Assembly: GCA_037447605.1 (NCBI GenBank)
Contig: CM074805.1
Coordinates: 1,533,837 to 1,597,836, forward strand
Direction of reading: 5' to 3'
DNA length: 64,000 nt
Origin: Zygnema circumcarinatum
Taxonomy: Eukaryota > Streptophyta > Zygnematophyceae > Zygnematales > Zygnemataceae
The notes under the pieces are model-generated. The model was not told the DNA's origin, made no database searches, and was given only the letters and a program-made list of their open reading frames with translations. Position numbers and translations under genes: made by a program. Shown here in pieces: positions 11,058 to 22,991 of the stretch; the stretch's first letter is position 1, and each line of letters opens with the position of its first letter.

Positions 11058-14000
11058 ATGGAGAACTTCTACAGGATGATGAATAACTTTGGAGGCCTGG
11101 GCACTTCGTCGTCTGCTGGAACGCTGGAAACTTCAGTCTCTGCTCCTCCGGTTGTGGAGGAAAGCTCGAACTCGACTGAGGAAGGAACTACAGGAGAGAG
11201 CACGTTGACTCGGCCTGCGTCGGATGGAGCTCTGGCTGCTTTGGCTTCGGAGGGGGAGGCCATTGCGATGGAGTCTCTTCCCACGCCGCATATTCCCATT
11301 GCTCAGACGGATGATGGTGATTCTGACTTCGTTGACGCACATGGCAGCTCTCCACCGGCAGAAGAGGCTGCCGTGTCTATCAGAGCTCCACTTACTGGGG
11401 TGGAAGACGAGAGTGACAATGACGATGCGACAAGCTATGGCAGCATAGAGGAGCGAGGGAGCGCTTCCGTCACAGGAAGCTCAATCCAGTCGCCTGCAGT
11501 GGGCGAGGTGGACTTCGCCGCTGGAAGTCTCTCAGCTGCTCAAGCAGCGCTAGTGAGACTGAATGAACTGGCCGGTACTACTCCCACAACTGACAGGGCT
11601 TTGCTAGAAGGAGTTGATGAGGAAGGCTTTAAGACACGAGTCAACGAGATTGTGGATAACAGCAACCTTTCTATGAGTAGCCAGATGGTTCAGAATTTAG
11701 TGAACGAACTTCTGCCTATTGTCAGGGAGCTCAACGGGTCTGTAAATTCTACCAATGCTGAAGGCGATGTGTCTACTATGATGAACGGTGATGTCGCAAA
11801 CGGGGATGCCGGGAGGCCAGTTGCGAAACTTACTGGAGATGAAGAGGATGAAGCGGCGGAGGCGGACGAAGAGGATGAAGTGGCGGAGGCGGACGAAGAG
11901 GATGACCACTTTGTGGTAGAGGAGGACGAACTTGAGGAAGGGGAGGAGGATGAAGAGGACGATGAGGGAGCAGGAACCGTAGCGGAAACTGGAGAGGGGT
12001 TGCGAGTGCGAGCAGATAGGGAAGGTATGGAGGATGACGACGACGATGAGGATGAATGGGATGATGAAGATTCAGACCCTATTGCTGCCCTCCAAAATGC
12101 TGTCCGAGCGTCTGCTGCTGCTGCTGCAGACGAAGCGGGTCCTGCTGCAGGGCAGCCTTCTCAGCCTCAGGGTTTGGGGACTGGACAGCCTTTGACTGGA
12201 GCTGCACGCAGAGAAGGCGGGAGTGCCCCGAGAAGCACTGCTGCTCCACCGGCAGGGCCCTCACCGGCTGCTGCCGCCGCAGAGGAAGACCCTGAGCAGA
12301 GGAAGATAAGAGAAAAGATGATGAGTCTCAGGGTGAAGCTGTTGAGAGTGGCTACCAGGCTGGGGCAGGATCATCACAATCCAGTTGTAGCACAGGTACT
12401 GTATCGCCTGCGGCTGGTTGAGCAAATGCGCAGCAGCGGCCGCGTTGGGGGTGTGGTGGGGCCCAGTGTTGATGACGCAGTTCGTGCTGCTGCTCAGTTA
12501 GAAGAAAGTGAGGGCTCAGATTCAGACCTTGATTTTGGTTGCACGATTATGTTGCTAGGCAAGTCAGGAGTGGGGAAAAGTGAGATTGTCAATACTCTTT
12601 TTAACACTGGACGGAGAGTATCCGCATTTCAGCCTGCTACGACGAAGGTTACTGAATCTGTGACAACTATAAAGGGCATTAAAATTCGTGTCATCGACAC
12701 GCCTGGATTGTTGCCGGCTGTGACTGATCAAAAGAAGAATGAGAAGATTTTGGGTCAAGTGAAGAAATTTATCAAGAATAGGGATCCGGAAATCATGCTT
12801 TATGTGGATAGACTTGACGTTCAGCCACCGCCGTATGGAGACCTCCCTCTTCTCCGCACTGTCACAGAAGTTTTTGGACCCGCTGTATGGTTCAATGCAA
12901 TGGTGGTCTTCACGCATGCAGCCACTTCTCCTCCAGATGATCAACGCGGCAATCCATTGAATTATGAAACTTATCAAGCCCAACGCTCTTATACTGTGCA
13001 GCAAAGCATTCGGCAAGCGGCAGGAGATATGCGACTCATGAATCCTGTTGCCCTTGCTGAGAATCATCCAAATTGCCGAACCAATAGGGCCGGAGAGCGA
13101 GTTTTGCCAAATGGCCAAATTTGGCGCCCTCAGCTTCTCTTGCTTTGCTTTTCGTCCAAAATACTCAATGAGGCAAACTCATTGTGGAGACCTCAAGATG
13201 CTGCTGGCGGTCTTTTGAGAATGGGAGGAGGTGCAGGCCAGAGGGCTAGGAACAACACTCTGCCATACTTACTCTCCCAGTTGCTACAGTGGCACGAGCC
13301 TTTAAGACTCCCAGACGATCAGATGGGTGCAGAGGAGGACGAGCTGGAGGAAATATTTGGTGATGAAATTGATGAAAGGGATGACGAGGAAGAGGATTTG
13401 CCACCTTTCAATCCTCTAAGCTCGCAGCAGCTCGCCCAGCTCAAGCCACAACAGCGGCGAGAATATTTTGAAGAGCTGGAAGAACGTGAGAAAATATTCC
13501 GCGTAAGTATACTAATGGTTTATGTTCTAGTGAACAGCTTTAGGTTTTCATTTTTAGAAATCTACTATGGTTCTTTAATTTTGCGTGCAGCTAAACCTTT
13601 CTGAAACTGTGCTGGCAGAGAAAAGAATTTCGGGAGAATATCCGAAGGCGGCGAGAAATGAAACGCCGAGCAGCGGCTTTTAAAGAAGGTCTAACAACAG
13701 AGGAGACAACAGCGATGGAGGAGGAAGAAGAAGCACAAAGAAATGCCGCAGTCCCTGTGGCGATGCCTGACCTTCTGCTCCCACCTTCCTTCGACAGCGA
13801 CAATCCTGTTTACCGTTATCGCGCTTTGGAGACAGGAACAGTGAGTACTCAGAGAACGCTTGAAATTTTGCTGATAGAAAAGAGGACACTGAATTTATTG
13901 CGTGGCTGTTTCAAGGATGACATAGGTGCCTCTTGGAACGTTTCTTGAAGTCCACTAGCTTCTCAGCATGTCGGTGAAAATAGAAAGATTTCACATTCGT

Positions 14001-16004
14001 TTTCTGCGCCAGCAAATAGCTTTCAAAGCCAAGATATGATGAATTTGAAGAAGGCAGCTGCTGAGGATTAAGTAGTTCCTTTTTTGTTTGGGGTTTGTTT
14101 GCTTCTGCATCAGGTCCTGGCAGCAATCTTTTCCTGTATAACGAATTGCCCCGTGCGTTGAAAGCATGCCATGTGTATTTTCATGAGGCGGGAGTGGTGG
14201 GACATCTTTGCAGTGGTTGGTGAGGCCGTTACTTGAGCAGCATGGGTGGGATCATGATGCTGGCTACGACGCGTTCAGCATTGAAAAGAGTTTCGTAATT
14301 GCGGGCATGCCTGGCACAGTCAATGGCCAGGTAACGCTTCTTTCTATTCCTTTCTTTCTTTGGAAAGTTCACCAGTCCTTCCCACATTTCACTGAGTGTT
14401 TCATTATTGTTTTTCCAATTCTGTGAAAAGCCGTTACTCTGGAAAGGGAGGAGAGACAGAGAGAGGGTGCGGAAAGAGGGAGACAGAGAGATTGCGCCTA
14501 AAATGCCGCTATATTGGATGACTGTCTTTGAATAGTCCTGCTCACAATGGCAACATTCTGTTGAATGTGTGTTCTCAGCGGAAAACTTGAATGAGAGAAG
14601 TGCACCCCTGCATGTTACTAGTTATTAGCATTTAAGATCAAGTCAATTTCTTCACTGACGAGTTCTGGCAAAACGAGAATGTGCTGATTTTCCTGTTGTC
14701 ATGTGAATTTATGTTTGCGTTTTGAAGAATGTCCTGGCGTCTGCACCTGGCATATGTTCCTTGGTTGACTGTCGTTCAGTTTAGTGTCATTTACAGCCAG
14801 TCCTCTGCCTGTCCAGGCTATGGAGTTCGCTGTTTTTGTATCGACGACCTTCAAACTGCACCAGTCTACTAACGTTTCTTAAGAAGCAATTCTACCGTCA
14901 GATATTGAGTGTATTTGTCTCCAGCAGCATAACAGATGGGTTTAGTCAGGGTAACAAGTTGTCAGCTATTTGTTTGGGTTAAATCCCGTGTTTTCCCTTC
15001 TGAACCTTTGTTAGATGAACGTAAAATGCTGTTTCTTGATTTCACCTGTATACAAGTCTTGGTTCTGAGGCGTGGCTGTGATTGGGCTTGTGATTGAACA
15101 GATCAGCAAGGATAAGAAGGACGCCCAGATTGCCCTAGAAGCAGCGATGAGCAAGTGGTTTGGAGAGGCCGGGCCTTTCACCCCCGTTTCGACCACCGGT
15201 CTGGACGTGCACACTATTGGGAAGGATTTGGCCTACACTCTGCATGCGGGCCACCGGATATCCAACCTGAAACGCAACAAGACAAGCGCAGGGTTTTCTC
15301 TTACTTTGCTCGGCGAGGCAATCACTTTCGGTTTGAAAGTAAGCATTGTGGGCCCACATACATAGTTGAGCACATGGTCGCATCGTCGTATGGTCGCATA
15401 TACATGGTTCTTCTATGGGCGCACTCTAGGTTGCAACAATGGTTGTTCATTGGCCGAAGTGATGGTTGATGAATTGTGGCTGACTGAGTGTAGCCAAAAC
15501 ATCTGATGTATTGTTTTTTTCCTTCTGTCGTTGTAAGGGGCTTTTCCTTCGTTGATTCCCTGGACAACTGCTGACTCTCAACTCATGTGCTGTGATGGGC
15601 TGTCACTCATGCAGCTTGAAGATCGGCTCTCTCTGGGCAAGCGAGGCAAGATCACTGCTGCGGTGGGACAACTGAAGGGCCGCAATGACAGCGCCCGAGG
15701 CGGCAACCTTGAGCTGACGGTGCACCACAGCAAGGACTACCCCTTGGACAGAAGTCAGACGGTTCTGGGCGCCACTGTCATGGACTGGCAGGGCGACCTG
15801 GCGCTTGGGGCTAATGTGCAGACCTCCTTCTCCCTGGGGAAGACCTCCTTGACCTGCCGCTCCAACCTGAACAACAGAGGGGCGGGGCAGATCAGCATTA
15901 GAGCACACTCCAACGAGCAGATGTACATGGCGCTCGTCGGCGTCGTGCCTTTGGTCCAACACTTCATTGGCATGCGCCTGCTTGGGCGACATGGCCAAAA
16001 CTAG
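11058..16004 (+). CDS. TOC159: TOC159-family chloroplast protein-import receptor GTPase
   Basis: Outer-envelope receptor that recognises transit peptides and acts with TOC34 and TOC75. Exons: 11058-13502, 13619-13840, 14214-14330, 15102-15338, 15615-16004; phase 0 throughout; about 1136 residues. The N-terminal third is the acidic A domain, with long Asp/Glu runs at about residues 258-345. The G domain starts near residue 495: P-loop LLGKSGVGKSEIVNTLFN, DTPGL, and the family's VVFTHAATSPPD region. The membrane (M) domain follows with LVRPLLEQHGWDHDAGYD, SKDKKDAQIALE, GKDLAYTLH, NKTSAGFSLTLLGE, VMDWQGDLALG and NLNNRGAGQISIR, all typical of Toc159/132/120. The start at 11058 has context gcagccATGG and begins the A domain. 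Whether it is 159-like or 132/120-like cannot be decided from length alone. Confidence 0.95.
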
Positions 16005-16665
16005 GAGAGGCACAAACAGGGTCGAATTAGCACCTATTTTTTTGAGGGGGGGGGAGGGCTGAGTGTAGGACGGGTGGAGATGTTGCCCTGTACGGAGTAG
16101 GAGGATCGCTATGATTGGTACCGATGATATTAAGTGGTAGAGAACATTCTGACGCAACATCACATCGCAGAAATTTTGAGAAATTGCCCTTTTTTTCTTT
16201 TGAAACGAATCAAAATGAAATGAAACATAAATGAAACAATTCTCGTCTGTGACGGTTTGAAGTGTCAGCTGCTTCTAAGAGAAATGTGGGACACTGCAGC
16301 GAATTGTGTCACGTTTCGTGCAGCTGTGTGAAACGCTTCTTGAAGTACAATTGTTTTCGGAAAGATACACCCTGCACTCAAAGGGCGACTTCACCTAAAC
16401 ACAATCAAGCAGTTAGGCTACCTCTGCCCGCCCACTTCCTGCGGTTGCATTCTTGAAGGCACCAGAGACAGCTCAACACCGATTAAATCGTTGCGAAAAA
16501 AAGCATTTCATTTCTGGTCCTTTACACATGAAGCGCCGTTTGAAAGCAGATATTAGTGCCTCTTTTGGCAACAATTCAGCGCACGTGGGTTAGGTCGCTG
16601 AAAGATGAGATCCAGCTTTCTAAGGTTAAGATCCAAACTACCGTAACTTTCTCTTACTATGCGGC
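16005..16665. other. Convergent 3' region between the TOC159-type and MCAT genes
   Basis: No exon recognised. It should hold both 3' UTRs. A G-rich stretch (gagggggggggag, about 16044-16056) is the only conspicuous sequence. Confidence 0.6.
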
Positions 16666-19600
16666 TTACACGCTAACGTTTGTCACGGCTGGCGCCGCTT
16701 TGTCAATCCTCTTCATTATCCCCGCGATCACCTGCTCAAGCACAAAACATGGGCGTTGGCAATGCAGAACTCGTAGCCCTACAAACCCTTACAAGAAGTG
16801 ACCTGGAAAGAAACGTTTAACGTGGAGAGATAGATTGGCTGACAACAAAGTTGGGGCTTCAAGGGGTGCTCATTCCCATGATAAGTCACAATGTCGGTGG
16901 AAAGGAAAGGTTTTCCCCGCACTGACAATCAAATGGACCCTTGTTCTGCCACGGGTGGAAGCATACCTTCCCAGGGCCAAGTTCGTAAGAGTTCTGTAGA
17001 CCTTTCTCCAAGAGTGTCTTCAGTGTGGTCTCCCATTGCACAGGCGACGTCACCTGTGTACATGAAACAGAAAGCAATTCAGTTCAATTAGTTTGTTCGC
17101 TTCATCGAAAACCTTAAAGCGTCCTTATGTCTTCATACAGGCCAGAGTAGGGCATGCGAAAGAGAAGCCAACTACGTTACAGTACTTGCCACAATAGAAG
17201 CTTCAGTTGAAAGGAGGAAAACACACAGTCGACCGAGAAGGGTTTCAATAGCCATAGCTTAAACAAGCGAAGTTCAAATTTTAATGCCTAATGTCATTGC
17301 GATGGCCCAAAAGGAGTTCACCTTTCCTCAGTCTGCACGCAGGAGGCTTCTGCTCCTCTGTACTCTTCGAAATGACACAGAGACTGAACTAAAAGTGTGT
17401 GAATGGTTTCAGCTTTATCGGCGGAATACTCTCAACAGCTGCACCCACCTGTTGCGCAAGAATCTGTTTGATGGTCGCTGGATCCGAATGAGGCTTTGCA
17501 TCCACGTTGGAAATTACTGGAATTTGTGGAGTTCGAATCTCTGTGCTGGCTAGTGCCTCCTGTAGCTTAGCCACAGCTGGTGCCATGTACTGCGTATGAA
17601 ATGCCCCTGCGACAGCTAATCGTACCTGGAAATCAACAAGACCGAGTTTCAGGCATGGCAAACAAGCTGTAAACAACAACATATAGCCTCCGATAAACTC
17701 AAAGGAAGAAGATGGGCAACAAGATTCCTAGTCCGCTGTTCCTGTTGCAATGGACTTTTCTTCAATTTTAAACTCCACTTCTGCCGATTACATGAAGTAA
17801 ATTTGTTTTGACTGACTGAGCTACGAGTTGCTGTTCCTGTCATTTCCTAATTCCTCTCAATACTTATCCTCGTGTCATTTGCTGTTACGTAAAAATAATT
17901 TGAGCAACTGTCACTCACCGTCATGCGAGCCTTGAAGGACTTTGCCTTCGCTTCAACTGCCTCACAACCCTTCAGACCTCCCGACACTGCATAGTTTCCC
18001 TGAGAGCACACCCTCCATACCCCTTTCACTGAAATGTTGGAACTTGTTGCACGGCAATGCACTTACAACCTCACGATAGCTAGCCAACAGGATTACGCAA
18101 GTGTTGGATATTGTAGACAACCATCTTTAGCTGAAATACTAAAACTTGCATGCAGCAAAGTGAAGCATAAAAGTGGGCAATCACTAATTCACAAATTTTG
18201 AGCTGGCAGCAACTGCGATTCGGCAGCTCCCATGCCTTTTTCCCGTTTTTCATAAAACTGCACTTGGAGATTGTCACACTTCAAAAAAAGTTCAGTGGGC
18301 AGGTGAGGCAGAAGGAACATACAGGACATAGAAAATTTGCAATTTGAACTTTCTCTGACTCCTCAACGTCTTCATTGGCAGAGTCGCAAAGCTCCTGCAC
18401 TTTGGCTGCATCGAGTCCGATAACGCTCACCATACCGCTCTTTGCTGCATCTGCAGCTGCCTGGCAACCATTTTATATAGCGGCAGTTAAAAGAGCTATC
18501 ATTGACTTTACCAATGCCGCTTACAAAGATAATTTTATTCTCCAATCTAGACAAGTTCCCAGTTTTTTTTTTTCTTTCAAAGTTGTCATAGGAAATCAGA
18601 ACAAGGAAGGATCGCGTTGCACGATTGAAGGAGGTACCAGAATGCTGGCAGCTCGCATACGATCATCATCGGCAATGTTATCAGGACTCAGAAGTTGAAA
18701 TTGGTCTACTATATCTTGCCAACTAATTATTGAGCAATGCAATCAGTAGAGGCATCAGTGAGACAATAGTTATTTGAATTGACGAAACAATACATTTGGC
18801 ATAATGTAAGACCATTCTGCCACACCTGCATCGCTTCGCCGCGAAGTTTCACTAGGCGTAGGCCATCCTCAAAGCTGCACAATCAATCAATTGTTTTTAG
18901 ACATCTGGATCTGTTCCAATTCATTAAAACCAATTAGGAAAATGCTATCCATTCTGTGAGATTTCCAAAACGAAAGTCTGTCCACGGCTTCCCTCTTAAG
19001 GGTGTCCTTTCGTAAAAAAGACTCATTTTTTTTCTCAAACGATATATATCCAAAGAAGCAAATAAACTTAGAACTTCTACCTGGTCCCACGCTACCCCTT
19101 GCTCATGGCCAAAGATTGATTTTAACTTTAATATCCATGTCTGCCACAGTCAGTTTTCAATCACTGTACCCGTCGCATTAGAAGGGAAGATAGAGGGGCA
19201 CACTGATTCCAGGTTGCACAGTTAGCAAGATCCAGGATTCTGGAACTCTCAGTTAGGAGAAAGAACCCAGTTAAATCTTCTATTATTCAGTTCTGTTCTC
19301 TCCCTTGGTTAATCGATGCGCATACCTTAGCGCTCCTGCAAAGGCCAGAGCGGTGTATTCTCCGAGGCTGAGACCACAAGTGACATCAACAGAATCGATG
19401 GTAGCCTGACCACCCTCTTGGGAGCGTAAGGCTTCAATTGCTGCCAGGCTTGCAACATAAATAGCGGGCTGTCCCACATTTATGCAACCGACAACACAAC
19501 AGCATGATTAGAAGATTGATACTGGAAGATACCCGAAGAGCTACCAAAGTTATTGTGATGATGTTCAGTTGTCACAAACTTTGTGCTAAATGCAATATGT

Positions 19601-22419
19601 GAATGAGTGATGATTCTACATTGCTTAGCACGCAAAACAATAAAACGGAAACTTGTATGGCTGATCCTGCCCAGGTAAACAAAATTACTTCTTGAGAAAA
19701 CATCAGCAATTCTTTTTCAAGTTGGTTGTCCAAAGAATGCATGAACTAACGATATCCAATCTCACGCTGATGAAGCATTACCTACATGCCCAGTCAGGAC
19801 TACCAATGAGTACCTCACGTCGAAAAGGAACAAAGGTTTACATAAAGATTGTCCTAGCCATGTCGACCTTCATTAGAATCACAATTCTAAGATCAAAGCA
19901 CGTACCTGGCTGACCACCGTTGAGTCCAGCTTTTCTTTCGGCCCATTGATGCAAACATCCAGCAAGTCATATCTGCAGCATGCCAGACAAGATCCAGGCA
20001 GTGAGTGCAAGTCGAGAAGCAAGTAAGAAAGTCAGTTAATACCTAAAGCTAGACAATCTTGAAGAGATTGACGCATTACGCCACTCCTAATGGACCCATA
20101 TCTGGAACGATGACTAACGTGAAGAAGCGGAGGAAGGGTATTGTGGATAGAGGTGCTTAGGTTTTAGCGTGATAACAGCAAAGTGTATGCAGTATTCCCA
20201 CACACAGCTTTGTCATCAGGACAGGCGATGGGGATGTACACTGCTTGCGACTATAAATTCTCCACTATGCAGATATATTTAATGAAAAGAAAGATCTCCA
20301 TGACGGAAGAAAACAGGCGCCTGCATTCCATCAGAAGTCTGTTGGCGGATAACGGAAAATGGAGACTTGAATGGAAGGTGAAACCATTAAAAAGTGTTGA
20401 GACATGCAGATGAGGAAAATGTGACTTGATCACGGGGTTCACTACAGTAACGGAGGGGAAACATTTACTCTTCCTAAAGTGGTAGTATCTCGATATAGCC
20501 TATACGTGCGCACCTCAACTGCAGACAACTAATGGTAGGACAGCACCCACCCCAGAATCTCTTTGGCCTTCTCAAAGAGAGCCGCTGCTGCTGGAATATC
20601 GGCTGCTCCTGCTCCCATGCCAACTGCTTGGGCACCCTGCTTCCAATCCCGACAGTACATGTCCAATGAATGAGTTGTTTCAGTAAGGAGACCGCAAGCA
20701 TTAAGTGTTACAATTATTGACCAAATTGTAGATGAGCAAGACAAGAGACGAGGTGGCATGATCGCCAATTCTCAGCAGATGGACAACCATAAACAGCGCT
20801 CTACAGCTGACTTAATTTATCGCATGTGATTAACACTTGGACGAAAGCTTATCTCTGCCGAGTTCATGATTTTTACACAAGTGAAATAATTGATTGAGTG
20901 CCGAAGTCCTGTGCAGAATGAAGTCAAGACTTCAGCAGTTTATAGTTACATTAGCACAGTCAAGATTTACTTGAAGGTAACTCAAATATAATGCTTAAAT
21001 TCTTTCTGTATCCTGTTCTTCTAATCTCTGGGCCATGTGTGTATCGATACTTTTCGCATTGCAACTACGAAGACGATGGAGGGTGACGAGGTGACTTATG
21101 TGAGATCACAATGTAAATAATAGAGTTATACGATCTCGGCAGCTTGCAATTTCCCCAATAAGCTTGCAGTCAGCTTCTAAGCCGGATAACCTTATCTACG
21201 ATAGGTGGTTACTATTCAGAGAAGCACGCGTCGACATTTCCCATATTGCTAAAAAAATGGCAGAATTGACGAGGGCAGAACATTGAAGTCAAGAAGTATT
21301 TTGAATTCTCTGTCCCCTCAACTAGGACGCTTGTCACGAGCACTTGAGAAGTACAAAATAGCAGCTGCTTCCACTGATCATTACAAGAAGAAAAAAGCAA
21401 GTTCTTATGTTTGCAAGAAGATGGCAGCAAACAGCAAGAGAAGGTCCTGCAGATACCTGGCCAGGAAATAAGAATGCCGTGCTGGCCTTATAGTCCAGAA
21501 AGAGCTCATCACTGACAGCAGTCTCAGTGGCTGAGCTCATTCGACATTGAGAACGATTTTTTGTTCCTGGGAAGGACGACCATGATCCCAGCTGTTTGTG
21601 GCGAATGCTGGAACCCCACCGCAAGAGGTCCGAACAAGGTCACAATTCACTCTGACAAAGTGTGGTGCGGTCCTCAAGAAACATCTGCTCAAGCTGCTTC
21701 GCTTCGTTAGGCGATGAACTTAGGTTTCTTCAGTACTAGTTGCATTGAACGAAACTCAGCATTTTGCTGTTGCAAGAGGAGAAGTGAGACACAGTACTTT
21801 AGTTTTTCCACACACTACTGATGAAAATGCTTAAACTCATCTCACCGACAGTGCACTAGTCCTGGAAACAGTTACAGCTTCCAAAAAACCATAGGAATCT
21901 TTACATGTGAACATTTGTGCAGATGCAATATAGCAGAAAGAACATCAGGGAGTCGAGTGCATGTGACACTTTCAAGCGCAAGTCGTGCATACGGAGCAGA
22001 AATAGAGACGCAACTTGAGTATGCAATCGGCTCAAGGTTCTAACGACTGTCTGAATTTCAAAACTTATATATCTTGACAGAAAAAAGTTGACGCAAACCA
22101 ATGAGAAAGGAAAAAATCATCAGAAAGAAAAGTGCAGCAAACAGGTAGCCGCTCTGAAAAGAAAAAGAATAGCAATAAATCATAGAAGTCGGCATCAAAG
22201 GATGTGATGTCAGCACCTCCAGCCCGCACTTGAACTTTGGCCACGACAGTTAACAGAATCCTTAGGCAATAAAGTAGCTCTGACAGGACTGACATGAAAT
22301 GCCGCAGCTATTCTGTGTGTGGACTGCCTATGACTGCTTCCGATGCTTTGACCGGCTTCTAGAGCTGCCGTCAACCGTCTGGTTGAAGCGGCAGCCACCA
22401 CATCCGCAAGCGCAGCCAT
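16666..22419 (-). CDS. MCAT: Malonyl-CoA:ACP transacylase, plastid type II fatty-acid synthesis
   Basis: Transfers malonyl from CoA to acyl carrier protein, the entry step of plastid fatty-acid synthesis (FabD family). Eleven exons: 22419-22230, 21566-21457, 20636-20551, 19972-19906, 19468-19326, 18874-18826, 18460-18323, 17999-17919, 17625-17449, 17053-16967, 16731-16666. Every split codon is restored; about 397 residues. The first about 65 residues look like a transit peptide. Then come AFLFPGQGAQAVGMG, YDLLD, SQPAIYVASLAA, GLSLGEYTALAFAGAL with the nucleophilic Ser, LVKLRGEAMQ, GNYAVSGGLKG, LAVAGAFHTQYM with the catalytic His, IPVISNVDAKPH, VTSPVQWE and YELGPGKVIAGI. Length and motifs agree with land-plant MCAT. 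It is divergent from the ABC transporter gene. Confidence 0.96.
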
Positions 22420-22991
22420 GCCTTCCTTCTTCTTCTTCTTCTTCTCCTCCTGAAAAGAGAACTGATTCAAGCAAGCACCGCTCCTCCCTGCTCCTGCTAC
22501 TGCTCCTGCTCTCTGCTTTCTGCGCTCGCGGGCTTCAAGAGTTCCTTACGAAGGGGAGGCCTTACGGTACCAAGGTGATCAGACACGTGGCGCCACCTCA
22601 GGCGCCTCCTGCTGAATACGCGGCTGAGCACTGATTGGTTGTGAGGCTGAGCTGGCTGCCACGTGGCATGTCCGGACCAATCACGGCTGCGCGATCGACG
22701 GCGGGCACAGACTCGACACGAGGCGGCTCCGGATGAAGGTCGACGCCGTCAAAACGGAGCCAATGGGTCAGTGACACGTGGTGAACGCTGAGTACGGTAA
22801 CCCGGTATTCTACTCATGGAGAAGTGGATCGAAATGTCAAAGAACGAGGAACCCCGGCTGGCCATTGGTCGATTTTCAGTTGCGTTGATCCACCGACATG
22901 GTGGACCTGCGTTGCTCCTGAAGGCTCCTCGGTAGACTCTTGCAGTCGGTGCAAGCGCTAGCGGAGGACGCTGGAGTGAGAGCGAGCAGCC
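22420..22991. promoter_or_regulatory. Bidirectional promoter with three G-boxes, MCAT / ABCB27-like
   Basis: A 572-base gap between divergent ATGs. CACGTG cores lie at 22584-22589, 22660-22665 and 22775-22780, each in an ABRE-like context (ACACGTGG or CCACGTGG). CCAAT/ATTGG pentamers occur at several positions between 22630 and 22870. The motif class binds bZIP and bHLH factors in plants; activity here is inferred. Confidence 0.55.

Noticed and set aside
17284-17553. Plus-strand frame across the MCAT gene
   Set aside because: Antisense to conserved MCAT exon 17625-17449.
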